The position numbers and the translations under genes are program-made. Source: Sphingomonadaceae bacterium (GTDB lineage Bacteria; Pseudomonadota; Alphaproteobacteria; Sphingomonadales; Sphingomonadaceae). From it: DNA of 47,686 nt. The stretch is taken from NCBI GenBank assembly GCA_020630295.1, contig JAHDBR010000015.1:1-47686 (forward strand), written 5' to 3'. This document shows positions 9,730 to 19,462 of this stretch, piece by piece. The stretch's first letter is position 1. Each line of letters starts with the position of its first letter. The notes beneath the pieces were generated by a model. It saw only the letters and a list, made by a program, of their open reading frames with translations, ran no database searches and was not told the origin of the DNA.

Positions 9730-10478
9730 GCAAACCCGCCCGCCAAACCCTGTATTTGCATATTGGAACGCACAAAACAGGCTCATCTTCCCTGCAATAT
9801 TGGTTGGGCCAAAACCGTATTACGCTTGGCAAAGCTGGCTTGGCATTCTTCACCGGCCGGTTTGAGGCAGATAATCACGTCGAATTATTTGCCGATCCGA
9901 TGCGCTCTGAACGCGAGGCATTTTCCAAAGACAAATATGCACTCAACGGAACAAAAGACAGCCTGAAGCGCACAGAAGGACTTTTCGCGAAGTTTAAAAA
10001 GCTAAACAGGGAATCAACCCTCATCGCTTCGACGGAAGGGCTTTCATTGCTTCGTTATGATGACGAGATCGAACGGCTGAAGGCAATTCTCGGTTCGGAA
10101 AATTTGACAGTCAAAATCATCTTGGTTGTTCGCGACAAAGCCGACTTTCTGGAATCTTTCCGTAAGCAAATTCTCAAGCATCCCGAGCGCGAATTGTCGG
10201 CTGATCCGTCAAGCATCAACTATGTCGAGCCTGATAGCTGGTTGGCGAATTACGAAGAGATCAAAGCTGTATGGTCGCGCCATTTCGGTGCGGATGCAAT
10301 GACGGTGATAGACTATGATGCCGAAATGGCGCGGGACGGCGATGTTTTACCGGCGGTACTGCGCGCGATGGAGGTTCCGGCTGCAATGCTACCTGCGCCG
10401 GGAAGCGTGCGCGTGAACGTGGATAGCTGGAAGAGCGCCCTGCGGCGTATGTTGCGCAAGCTGGGGCTTAATTTCTAG
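9726..10478 (+). CDS. Sulfotransferase-like P-loop protein
   Basis: N-terminal LYLHIGTHKTGSSSLQYWL (PAPS 5'-phosphosulfate loop-like) and VKIILVVRDKADFLESFRKQ (3'-phosphate loop-like). ATGA overlap with the flippase. Confidence 0.7.
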   Translation: MSKPARQTLYLHIGTHKTGSSSLQYWLGQNRITLGKAGLAFFTGRFEADNHVELFADPMRSEREAFSKDKYALNGTKDSLKRTEGLFAKFKKLNRESTLIASTEGLSLLRYDDEIERLKAILGSENLTVKIILVVRDKADFLESFRKQILKHPERELSADPSSINYVEPDSWLANYEEIKAVWSRHFGADAMTVIDYDAEMARDGDVLPAVLRAMEVPAAMLPAPGSVRVNVDSWKSALRRMLRKLGLNF

Positions 10479-10490
10479 GCGGCGGCCGGG

Positions 10491-11339
10491 TTAGCTAGCC
10501 GCGCCGCCATCCTTTGCGTAAACATAATCGCGCACCCACGGCCGCGGATCATCGCGCCGCTGGTCAATTTCCATATTGCGCGCGCGGAAATGGCTGAGAA
10601 TTTCCTCACGCGTACGCAATTCATCTGCATTGCCATCGCGGTCCGCGACAAAATCGTGGCATGAAATGGCATAATAGCGAACCGAATGATCATCTTCGGC
10701 CATCCCCTTGATCGCAAGACGTTCGGCGCCCTCAATATTCATTTTCAGCATCGCGACTTCGCCAACGCCTTCGCGCGCGATAATTGTATCCAGCCGGTGT
10801 GCCGGAACTTCGACACCCTTGCCGCCAGAGGACTTCATTACCGAGTGGCTGATATGGTTCTGGCTGTCATCATCCTCAATCGTGAGCATCCCCTCTGCGT
10901 CGGCAATTGCGCAGTGGATGGCTGTCACATTGGTCAGACCGGAACGGGCAACCGTTTTTTCCAAACAGCGGAATGTGTGCGGATGGGCTTCAATAGCGAT
11001 AACCCGGCCCGTTGGCCCGACCATTTCCGAAAAAACAACAGCTTCGTCACCAATGCCTGCGCCGACGTCAATCACAACATCTCCCGGCCCGGGACGGTAT
11101 TGATGGCACCACAGATCGCGAATTTCGGCCTGCTTATCGGAAAGTTTGGTGAACAGGGCGTCTGGACTCACAAACACCGCGCCGGATTGCAGGTTGACCC
11201 AGTCACCGTCGCTATCGGCGGAAAATCTTTGGTCGCGCCCGAGTAGCCGCACGGCCAGCGTTGCAATTTTGGCAAGTGTGCCGCGGTGTCCGCCACGGTC
11301 CATCCCGTCAACTGCATTGCGCAGAAACTGTTTCAGCAT
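10491..11339 (-). CDS. FkbM family methyltransferase
   Basis: ATG at 11339 (MLKQFLRNAVDG...). SAM motif VVIDVGAGIGDEAVVFSEMVGPTGRVIAIEAHPHTFRCLEK and LKMNIEGAERLAIKGM typical of FkbM. Confidence 0.88.
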   Translation of the reverse strand: MLKQFLRNAVDGMDRGGHRGTLAKIATLAVRLLGRDQRFSADSDGDWVNLQSGAVFVSPDALFTKLSDKQAEIRDLWCHQYRPGPGDVVIDVGAGIGDEAVVFSEMVGPTGRVIAIEAHPHTFRCLEKTVARSGLTNVTAIHCAIADAEGMLTIEDDDSQNHISHSVMKSSGGKGVEVPAHRLDTIIAREGVGEVAMLKMNIEGAERLAIKGMAEDDHSVRYYAISCHDFVADRDGNADELRTREEILSHFRARNMEIDQRRDDPRPWVRDYVYAKDGGAAS

Positions 11340-11554
11340 TTCAAAACCCCGGCCCAAACTTCCAGAAATGGCGACGTAAATGCCAACCAATCACTCGGGG
11401 GCGTGCATTAGACTATCATGCATCAACAGCAAGCCCCAAGGCGTGCGTCACGACCGGCTCATCGAGAGGTAGCGGTTTTACCCGCAGCTTGGTTGCTATG
11501 CGTATGCAATGGTCTATCAGGGCGCGGAATTGCAAAAATGAGATCAGGTTACCC

Positions 11555-12526
11555 ATGTCCACCACATCACCTTCAGCCTCGCCCGCACAAATCGGTGCAG
11601 ACGTTATCACGACAGAAGCCGCTGCCCTGACGCAAATGGCGGACAGTCTAGGCGATGCTTTCAACACAGCGGCTGAATTGATGCGTGACGCAAAAGGGCG
11701 CGTCGTTATTTCCGGTATGGGGAAATCCGGGCATATTGGAAACAAGATTGCCGCAACTTTGGCTTCAACCGGCACACCATCATTCTTTGTCCATCCGAGC
11801 GAGGCAAGCCACGGCGATCTCGGCATGATCACCCGCGATGATGTTTGTATCGTCATTTCCAATTCGGGCGAGACAACCGAATTGCACGCCTTGCTGGCTT
11901 ATCTGACGCGTTTCTCGATCCCGATGATTGCCATGACGAAAAACGCGGACAGCACTCTGGCCCGGCAAAGCACAGTCGCGCTGCTGCTTCCTGACGCAGC
12001 CGAAGCTTGCAGCGTCGGTATGGCGCCGACCACCTCGACCACGTGCACGCTGGCCTTGGGCGATGCGCTGTCAGTGGCAGTGATGCGGATGAAGGGCTTT
12101 GCCAAGGAAGACTTTCACGTGTTTCACCCGGGCGGAAAGCTGGGCGCACAATTTGTCCGGGTCCGCGATGTCATGCATCAGGGCGGAGAGCTGCCACGCG
12201 TATCCAGCGGTGATCCGATGGGCGATGTGCTGATCGAAATGAGCGCCAAGGGATTTGGCGTCGCCGGAGTTGTTGCGGAAGATGACGCGCTGCAAGGCAT
12301 CATTACTGATGGCGATTTGCGGCGGAATCTGGACGGATTGATGGACCGGACCGCGGGCGAAACGGCCACAGCATCACCGCAGACGGCCGAACCGGATATG
12401 CTTCTGACCGAAGCTATGGCGATCATGAATGAACGCAATATCAGCGCGCTTCCCGTGCTTGACGATGCCGGACGGTTTGTTGGTCTGATCCACATCCACG
12501 ATTGTCTGCGTGCGGGCACAGCCTGA
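11555..12526 (+). CDS. kdsD: Arabinose-5-phosphate isomerase, KpsF/GutQ family (SIS + 2 CBS domains)
   Basis: ATG at 11555 (MSTTSPSASPAQIG...). RVVISGMGKSGHIGNKIAATLASTGTPSFFVHPSEASHGDLGM and CBS domains at the C-terminus. Confidence 0.93.
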   Translation: MSTTSPSASPAQIGADVITTEAAALTQMADSLGDAFNTAAELMRDAKGRVVISGMGKSGHIGNKIAATLASTGTPSFFVHPSEASHGDLGMITRDDVCIVISNSGETTELHALLAYLTRFSIPMIAMTKNADSTLARQSTVALLLPDAAEACSVGMAPTTSTTCTLALGDALSVAVMRMKGFAKEDFHVFHPGGKLGAQFVRVRDVMHQGGELPRVSSGDPMGDVLIEMSAKGFGVAGVVAEDDALQGIITDGDLRRNLDGLMDRTAGETATASPQTAEPDMLLTEAMAIMNERNISALPVLDDAGRFVGLIHIHDCLRAGTA

Positions 12527-12553
12527 ACGAATCCGCGGCGGGAGCGAGACGCA

Positions 12554-13663
12554 ATGCATATCGTCCTGACGGTCAATGCAAGCTGGAATATCTGGAACTT
12601 CCGCAAGCCCTTGGTCGAGGCATTGCTGGCGGACGGACACCGCGTCACGATCCTCGCCCCGCATGACGAGACAGTAGCCAAACTGACCGCGATTGGCGCG
12701 GAGCACGCGCCGCTGGCGATGGATGTACGCGGTGTGGGTGTCCTCAATAATCTGGGCCTAGTCGGTCACTTCAAGCGGCACTTCGCAGAACTGAAGCCAG
12801 ACATTGTGCTGAGTTATACAATCAAGAACAACGTGTTCGGTGCAATCGCCGCTCGGCTGACCGGAACCCCGTTTTTGCCCAATGTGACAGGGTTGGGCAC
12901 GATCTTTCTGGGATCAAAAGCGATGTTCGTGGCAGGCAAGGCCTTGTACCGATTGGCTATGGGCAGACTGCCAATTGTCTTCGTGCAGAACGAGGATGAC
13001 CGCAATTTTCTGGTCGCCAACAAGCTGCTGCAACCCGCGCAATTGCATTTGCTGCCCGGTTCAGGAATCGATTTGCAGGAATTCCCCGCTTGCCAGTTGC
13101 CGGCCGGAGGGACCAATACAGTTTTTCTTATGATTTCGCGCCTGATCCGCGACAAAGGCGTTGGCGAATATCTCGAAGCTGCCCGAATAGTCCGAAGGCA
13201 GAACGCGAATTGCACATTCCAGTTACTGGGTCCTTTGGGTGCGGAAAACCGCACGGCTATCACTTCGGATGAACTGCAACCTTTTCTGGATGATGGCTCT
13301 GTCGAGTATCTGGGCGCGACCGAAGATGTCCGCCCCTATGTCACAAAATCGCATTGCGTGGTGCTGCCATCTTATCGGGAAGGCGCGCCGCGGTCTCTGA
13401 TAGAAGCAGCCGCGATGGGCCGCCCCGTAATTACAACTGATGTGCCCGGCTGCCGCGCAGTGGTGGACGCTGGCAAGTCAGGCTTGCTGTGCGAAGTACG
13501 CAGCGCCGAAAGCCTGGCCGCCGCGGTCACGCGCTTTGCCGCACTTCCCCATGCCGGTAAACAGGCAATGGGTGATGCCGGCCGCGCAAAGATGATGAGC
13601 GAATTCGATGTCAGCATCGTGATTGATCGCTACCGCAATGCAATCAGCAAACTTGTCGGCTGA
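12554..13663 (+). CDS. Glycosyltransferase family 4 protein
   Basis: MHIVLTVNASWNIWNFRKPLVEALLADGHRV; LPGSGIDLQEF; VLPSYREGAPRSLIEAAAMGRPVITTDVPGCR. Confidence 0.92.
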   Translation: MHIVLTVNASWNIWNFRKPLVEALLADGHRVTILAPHDETVAKLTAIGAEHAPLAMDVRGVGVLNNLGLVGHFKRHFAELKPDIVLSYTIKNNVFGAIAARLTGTPFLPNVTGLGTIFLGSKAMFVAGKALYRLAMGRLPIVFVQNEDDRNFLVANKLLQPAQLHLLPGSGIDLQEFPACQLPAGGTNTVFLMISRLIRDKGVGEYLEAARIVRRQNANCTFQLLGPLGAENRTAITSDELQPFLDDGSVEYLGATEDVRPYVTKSHCVVLPSYREGAPRSLIEAAAMGRPVITTDVPGCRAVVDAGKSGLLCEVRSAESLAAAVTRFAALPHAGKQAMGDAGRAKMMSEFDVSIVIDRYRNAISKLVG

Positions 13664-13734
13664 ACGCGCGACGCCTAAAGCGCGGTCAATCTGCATCATA
13701 GCACTACCGTTTATCTCTGAGTGAAAGCATTCTT

Positions 13735-14541
13735 ATGTCCGGCGAAACTCTAATCGTCATCCCTGCCCGCTACGCGTCCCAGCGTTATCCCGGCAAGCCG
13801 CTGGCCGAATTACACGGCGCTTCGGGAACACCGAAAACCCTGATCGAACGCAGCTGGGAAGCAGCGCGGCGGGTTCCCTCGGCTGACCGCGTTATTGTTG
13901 CTTCGGACAGCGACGCAATTCTGGATGCCGCGCGGGCCTTCGGCGCGGAAGCGCAGTTTACCTCTGCCGATTGCCGGAACGGGACCGAACGCTGCGCAGA
14001 ACTGCTCGGTACATTAGACGCGGAACCGGAGATCGTGGTCAATTTACAGGGCGATGCGCCGCTGATCCCTGACTATTTCGTTGAGAATCTGATCTCGGCC
14101 ATGCGGGCTGACCCGTCAATCGAAGTTGCCACACCTGTCGTTCGCTGTACGCGCACCCTGTATGACAAGCTGGTCGCTGACGAAAAAGAGAACATTGTCG
14201 GCGGCACATTCGGCGCGATCTCGACCGCTGGCGACGCGCATTATTTCTCTAAACGTATCATTCCGCATTTCGACGCTGACAAGGCAGATGACGCCAATTT
14301 GCCGGTTCTGCTGCATATCGGACTATACGCCTACCGTCCTGCAGCCTTACGGAAATATTCCGAATCCGACCCGACCCCTCTCGAACAGCTTGAGGGATTG
14401 GAACAATTGCGGTTCCTTGATCTGGGCGTATCCATTCGTACAATCGAAGTGAAATCGCCGGCGTGGGAAATTTGGGAGCTGAATAATCCCAGCGATATTC
14501 CGCATATCGAACAGTCGCTGGCTGTCATGGGTCTGGATTAG
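13735..14541 (+). CDS. kdsB: 3-deoxy-manno-octulosonate cytidylyltransferase (CMP-Kdo synthetase)
   Basis: LIVIPARYASQRYPGKPLAEL, NLQGDAPLIP, HIGLYAYRPAALRKY, PTPLEQLEGLEQLRFLDLG. Confidence 0.96.
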   Translation: MSGETLIVIPARYASQRYPGKPLAELHGASGTPKTLIERSWEAARRVPSADRVIVASDSDAILDAARAFGAEAQFTSADCRNGTERCAELLGTLDAEPEIVVNLQGDAPLIPDYFVENLISAMRADPSIEVATPVVRCTRTLYDKLVADEKENIVGGTFGAISTAGDAHYFSKRIIPHFDADKADDANLPVLLHIGLYAYRPAALRKYSESDPTPLEQLEGLEQLRFLDLGVSIRTIEVKSPAWEIWELNNPSDIPHIEQSLAVMGLD

Positions 14542-14716
14542 AACCTACAGGTACCGATGGCGACACAGCAGTACATCGCAGGGACACATCGCAGCCGCTA
14601 CATTTTCTTTTTGCGCCGATTGCCCTAAGGGCGCGCGAGACATCTATTTTAGGCAGCACAAAAACTGCCACACACCGGCGCTAAACGGCAGCCGGATATA
14701 ATTTGGAAAGATTGAA

Positions 14717-15577
14717 ATGAAACTTTGCGGCAAAGATATCGGCCTGGACCAACCCTTCTTCCTGATTGCGGGGCCATGCGTCATCGAATCCGAAGATATG
14801 GCCTTGCGCACTTCCGAAGCGATCAAGAAAATCACGGACGAACTGGGTATTCATTTCATCTACAAAAGCTCGTTCGACAAAGCCAACCGTACATCAGGCA
14901 CCAGCTTCCGCGGGCCGGGTCTGGACGAAGGGCTGGAGATTCTGGCGAAGGTCAAGCGCGAGCTGGGTGTGCCGGTTCTCACCGATGTCCATGAAAAGGA
15001 ACAGGTTAAGCCGGTTTCCGAAGTTGTTGACGTGATGCAGACACCGGCATTTCTGGCGCGGCAAACTGATTTCATCACCACTGTTGCGGCCGCAGGCATT
15101 CCCGTGAATATCAAGAAGGCACAATTCATGGCGCCGGGCGATATGGTCAATGTCGTCGAGAAAGCCGTGACCGCTTCCAAAGATGCTGGCCACGACGGGG
15201 ACAATATCATGGTGTGCGAACGCGGCGCATCGTTTGGTTATCAAAACCTCGTCTCGGATATGCGCAGCCTCGCAATTATGCGCGAAACAGGCCGGCCGGT
15301 CGTGTTCGATGCGACCCACTCGGTCCAGCTTCCCGGCGGACAGGGCAAAAGCTCGGGCGGACAACGTGAATTCGTACCGGTATTGGCACGCGCAGCAACC
15401 GCTGTGGGTGTTTCCGGATTGTTCATGGAAACCCATCCGGACCCCGCCAATGCAATGTCTGACGGCCCGAACGCGGTTCCGCTCGACTACTTGGCGCGGC
15501 TGCTCTCCAGCCTTGTCGAATTGGATAAGGCTGTGAAAGCGAAGCCTTTTCTCGAGGACGAGCTCGCCAATTACTGA
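14717..15577 (+). CDS. kdsA: 3-deoxy-8-phosphooctulonate synthase
   Basis: [77 protein letters not shown]. Confidence 0.97.
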   Translation: MKLCGKDIGLDQPFFLIAGPCVIESEDMALRTSEAIKKITDELGIHFIYKSSFDKANRTSGTSFRGPGLDEGLEILAKVKRELGVPVLTDVHEKEQVKPVSEVVDVMQTPAFLARQTDFITTVAAAGIPVNIKKAQFMAPGDMVNVVEKAVTASKDAGHDGDNIMVCERGASFGYQNLVSDMRSLAIMRETGRPVVFDATHSVQLPGGQGKSSGGQREFVPVLARAATAVGVSGLFMETHPDPANAMSDGPNAVPLDYLARLLSSLVELDKAVKAKPFLEDELANY

Positions 15578-15692
15578 TTGCAGCAGGCGTGACAGGCGGG
15601 CTGGCGCGATTCTTGTGCCCCCAGCTTATCGCAGCTAAATGGCTGAATGAGGGTTTCGGAGCGCAGCTGTCTCAGTTGCGGGGGGTCTAGCA

Positions 15693-16994
15693 ATGCTGAT
15701 GCAACATACAGACGTTCAGGCGGTGCAGGATAGCCATCCGTTGACGCGGCAGGGTGTCCAGTTTGCCTGCTACATCCTGTTTGGCGTTATCGTCCCGCTG
15801 CTCATCTGGTTTGCTGCGCGTTCGCCGGCCCTGACATCGCCCATCATTCAAAGCACTGTTCCGGCAGTTTTGGCCGCCTGTATCTTCAGCTGGTACATTC
15901 TGGCCAAATTGCGCCTTTATGCCAAAGCCCGCCGACTGTCTTATGTGTTGCCTGTCAATTTTCTGACCTTTGCGATTGCATCGTCAGTGCTATTTGTCCT
16001 GCGTACACCCTATTCGACATCGCTGATCGCTTCGGCGTTTCTGGCGACCTTGACCACCAGCTACGTCCTGACGGCCCTGACACGGCTCGGCAGCAAGCCG
16101 CAATTCATAGTTCAGGGCGGGCGCGTATCGGAACTGCCGAAGCGCCAGAACCAACATACGGTCACTTCTGCTCCGGAGCTGGAGGCGCTAATCGATTCCG
16201 GCCAGATGCAGGGTTCGCTGGTAGGCGATCTGCATTTTGACCATGAGGATCAGTGGGAACGGCTTTTCGCCAAAGCTGCGCTGCACGGCATACCTGTGTA
16301 CCATTACCGCCAGATATTGGAGCTGGAGACCGGACAGGTTCGAATCGACCGATTGAGCGAGAATGTACTTGGCTCGCTGATCCCGAACCTGCCCTATATG
16401 GCGCTGAAACGGGCGGTCGATGTCGCCTCGGTTATCCTGCTTATTCCGGTCCTGATCCCGCTTATGGCCACTATTGCCATTTTGGTGCGGCTCGATTCAA
16501 AAGGACCCGTATTGTTCATTCAGGAACGGATGGGCTTTCGCGGCGAAATCTTTCGAATGGTCAAATTTCGGACCATGTCCGAACGCGCGGTCGATGACGA
16601 CACATTGGCGCAACGCGAAGATTCAATGACGAAAAATGATGATGCACGCATCACTCGGATCGGGCGTTTCCTTCGCAAAGTCCGGCTCGACGAATTGCCC
16701 CAAGCGTGGAACATTCTGAAAGGCGATATGAGCTGGATCGGCCCGCGGCCCGAAGCAATCAACCTGTCCGAATGGTACGAACAGGAAATTCCGTTCTATT
16801 CATATCGGCACATCGTCCGCCCCGGGCTGACCGGATGGGCACAAGTGAACCAGGGTCACGTGACAGATCTGGGCGATGTGAATGCGAAGCTCCGTTATGA
16901 TTTCTACTACGTCAAGAACATCTCCCACTGGCTGGATATGCTAATCGCACTGAAAACGATCCGTGTTATCCTCGGGGGATTTGGCGCGAAATAA
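15693..16994 (+). CDS. Polyprenyl-phosphate sugar-1-phosphate transferase (WcaJ/ExoY-type initiating transferase)
   Basis: C-terminal bacterial sugar transferase domain: LKRAVDVASVILLIPVLIPLM...FIQERMGFRGEIFRMVKFRTM...KVRLDELPQAWNILKGDMSWIGPRPE. Confidence 0.93.
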   Translation: MLMQHTDVQAVQDSHPLTRQGVQFACYILFGVIVPLLIWFAARSPALTSPIIQSTVPAVLAACIFSWYILAKLRLYAKARRLSYVLPVNFLTFAIASSVLFVLRTPYSTSLIASAFLATLTTSYVLTALTRLGSKPQFIVQGGRVSELPKRQNQHTVTSAPELEALIDSGQMQGSLVGDLHFDHEDQWERLFAKAALHGIPVYHYRQILELETGQVRIDRLSENVLGSLIPNLPYMALKRAVDVASVILLIPVLIPLMATIAILVRLDSKGPVLFIQERMGFRGEIFRMVKFRTMSERAVDDDTLAQREDSMTKNDDARITRIGRFLRKVRLDELPQAWNILKGDMSWIGPRPEAINLSEWYEQEIPFYSYRHIVRPGLTGWAQVNQGHVTDLGDVNAKLRYDFYYVKNISHWLDMLIALKTIRVILGGFGAK

Positions 16995-17025
16995 CCTGCC
17001 GAACCAAGTGAAGGCTCTCTCAACT

Positions 17026-18039
17026 ATGCGCACTGTTTTCGTTACCGGTACAGCCGGGTTTATCGGTTTCCACCTTGCCAGCCTGCTGCTGAAAGAGGGG
17101 TTCCGTGTCGTCGGTTTTGACGGGATGACCGATTATTACGATGTGCGGATCAAGGAACGGCGCCATCAGATGCTTCTGCAGAACGAACATTTCAGCGCGC
17201 ATATCGGAATGCTCGAAGATTTCGATTCTCTGCGTGACTTGATGCTGGCGGAAAAGCCCGATGTCATCGTCCATTTGGCGGCGCAAGCCGGCGTTCGCTA
17301 CAGCCTGGAGAACCCGCGCGCATATCTGGATGCGAACATCGTCGGCACGTTTAACATTATGGAATGCGCGCGAGAGCTGGGCGTGGATCATTTGCTGATG
17401 GCCAGCACCAGTTCGGTTTACGGCGCGAATGAGGAAATGCCGTTTGACGAGCTTGAGCGGGTGGAAACGCCGATGACATTCTACGCCGCAACCAAAAAGG
17501 CCAACGAATCCATGGCGCACAGCTATGCGCATTTGTGGAACCTGCCCACGACCATGTTCCGTTTCTTCACGGTGTACGGGCCTTGGGGCCGCCCGGATAT
17601 GGCGTTGTTCAAATTCACGAAAGGGATTTTGGACGGCACCCCGATCGACATTTACAATCACGGCGAGATGTACCGGGACTTCACCTATGTGACAGATCTC
17701 GTCCGCGGCATCCGGCTACTGATAGATGCAGCGCCGGAACGTCCGGAAAGCAAGGACGACATTGCCGAAGGCGACAGCCTGTCACCAGTGGCGCCATTCC
17801 GTGTCGTCAATATCGGCAATAGTGACAAGGTAAAGCTGACAGACTTTATCGACGAGATCGAGAAGCAATGCGGCAAGGAAGCCATCCGCAATTACATGGA
17901 CATGCAGAAGGGTGATGTTCCCGCAACTTGGGCGAATGCCGAATTGCTCAAATCACTCACCGGATACCAGCCGCAAACCGATTTTCGCGATGGAATCCGG
18001 CAATTTGTCAGCTGGTACCGTGAGTATTACGGGGTCTAA
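17026..18039 (+). CDS. NAD-dependent epimerase (UDP-glucuronate 4-epimerase-like)
   Basis: ATG at 17026 (MRTVFVTGTAGFIGFHLASLLL). Rossmann TGTAGFIG, FDGMTDYYDVRIKERR, YAATKKANE (YxxxK) and TVYGPWGRPDMALFKFTKGIL as in uronate epimerases. Confidence 0.92.
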   Translation: MRTVFVTGTAGFIGFHLASLLLKEGFRVVGFDGMTDYYDVRIKERRHQMLLQNEHFSAHIGMLEDFDSLRDLMLAEKPDVIVHLAAQAGVRYSLENPRAYLDANIVGTFNIMECARELGVDHLLMASTSSVYGANEEMPFDELERVETPMTFYAATKKANESMAHSYAHLWNLPTTMFRFFTVYGPWGRPDMALFKFTKGILDGTPIDIYNHGEMYRDFTYVTDLVRGIRLLIDAAPERPESKDDIAEGDSLSPVAPFRVVNIGNSDKVKLTDFIDEIEKQCGKEAIRNYMDMQKGDVPATWANAELLKSLTGYQPQTDFRDGIRQFVSWYREYYGV

Positions 18040-18042
18040 TAT

Positions 18043-19344
18043 TTAGCTGGCGAGGCGCAGGCCCGGTTTCGCTGATTTCACTGCGACATCCGGCCAAATG
18101 CCGCGCGTGTCATAGACCAGTGCGTTCTCGCGTTCTTCGGCAGGTACGACTTTGAAAATGTCGTGATCGACCAGCACGATAAGAATGCCGCAATTTTCCA
18201 AAGCGTAGTCGACATCCACCAGCTCTGCGCCGGTTCCGTCGAATTCACGCGGTAGCTCTGCAGCATAGGGTTCGACAATCTTGACGCGTTCGCCAAATTC
18301 GCGCGCAATGCTTGCCGCGACATAACGCGCCGGACTTTCTCGGAAATCATCAATATTCGCTTTGAATGCAAGGCCCAGACACGCCACCGGCACGCCGGGA
18401 TTGTCGGCAACAAGCTTGCGGGCCTGCTCTACCACGTGGTGCATCTTGCCGTCATTTACTTCACGCCCCGTCCGGATCAGCGGAGACTGGTCGGGCGCGC
18501 CGTGCATGATGAAATAAGGATCAACCGCAATGCAATGGCCGCCTACTCCGGGGCCGGGTTGCAGGATGTTCACACGCGGGTGACGGTTCGCCAACTTGAT
18601 TACTTCCCAGACATCCAGACCCATATGGTCGGAAATCATCGAAAGTTCGTTGGCAAATGCGATATTCACATCGCGATAGGCATTTTCGACCAGCTTGGTC
18701 ATCTCTGCACTGCGTGCATCGGTGGTGACGCAAGTGCCGCGAACAAATTGCTTATAGAATGCCAGAGCCTTACGCGCACAACGCGGGGTAATGCCGCCGA
18801 TGGAGCGGTCATTATGGGTCAGCTCTTCAAGGATTTTGCCGGGAAGAACGCGCTCCGGGCAATAGGAAATCGCTACATCGGGAATGTCGGACGTTTTGCC
18901 CGGCATTTTCAGATCAGGGCGCAAACCGCTGATCAGATCACGCATCGCCTCAGTCGTGCCCACGGGAGATGTCGATTCAAGAATGATGCAATCGCCCTTT
19001 TTCAGAACGCCTGCAACTTCGGTCGCGGCTGACATCACGTAGGACGTGTCGGGCGTATGATGCCCGTCTTTTTCGAACGGTGTCGGGACGGCGATCACGA
19101 ATACGTCAGCCGGAACAATCTGCGTCGATGCTTTGAGCATACCGCGCTGCACTACGCCGCGGACAAGCCCGTCCAGATCAACTTCTTCAATGTGGATTTC
19201 ACCGCGATTGATTGTCTCGACAACATGGTCGGACACATCAATGCCGGTCACCGGGCAATTCGCCCGCGCAATAATCGCTGCCGTGGGAAGGCCGATATAT
19301 CCAAGGCCGATAACACAGACTTCTGGTTTGTTTTCGCCGCGCAT
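18043..19344 (-). CDS. wecC: UDP-N-acetyl-D-mannosamine dehydrogenase
   Basis: CVIGLGYIGLPTAAIIARANCPVTGIDVSDHVVETINRGEIHIEEVDL; KLVENAYRDVNIAFANEL; GPGVGGHCIAVDPYFI. Confidence 0.92.
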   Translation of the reverse strand: MRGENKPEVCVIGLGYIGLPTAAIIARANCPVTGIDVSDHVVETINRGEIHIEEVDLDGLVRGVVQRGMLKASTQIVPADVFVIAVPTPFEKDGHHTPDTSYVMSAATEVAGVLKKGDCIILESTSPVGTTEAMRDLISGLRPDLKMPGKTSDIPDVAISYCPERVLPGKILEELTHNDRSIGGITPRCARKALAFYKQFVRGTCVTTDARSAEMTKLVENAYRDVNIAFANELSMISDHMGLDVWEVIKLANRHPRVNILQPGPGVGGHCIAVDPYFIMHGAPDQSPLIRTGREVNDGKMHHVVEQARKLVADNPGVPVACLGLAFKANIDDFRESPARYVAASIAREFGERVKIVEPYAAELPREFDGTGAELVDVDYALENCGILIVLVDHDIFKVVPAEERENALVYDTRGIWPDVAVKSAKPGLRLAS

Positions 19345-19462
19345 GATTTTCCTGCTGCTTTAGAGTTCGCAAAAGGCTTAGCGGGAGAGGGTAAACATCC
19401 CGGTAACGCTGGCACTTTAGTTTTGGATAGTTCTTGCGGGACTTTACCGGTCTATCGGCGAA

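Noticed and set aside
14613-14636. GCGC...GCCC-TAA-GGGC-GCGC hairpin between kdsB and kdsA
   Set aside because: Three-nt loop and no U tract downstream; probably incidental in GC-rich sequence.
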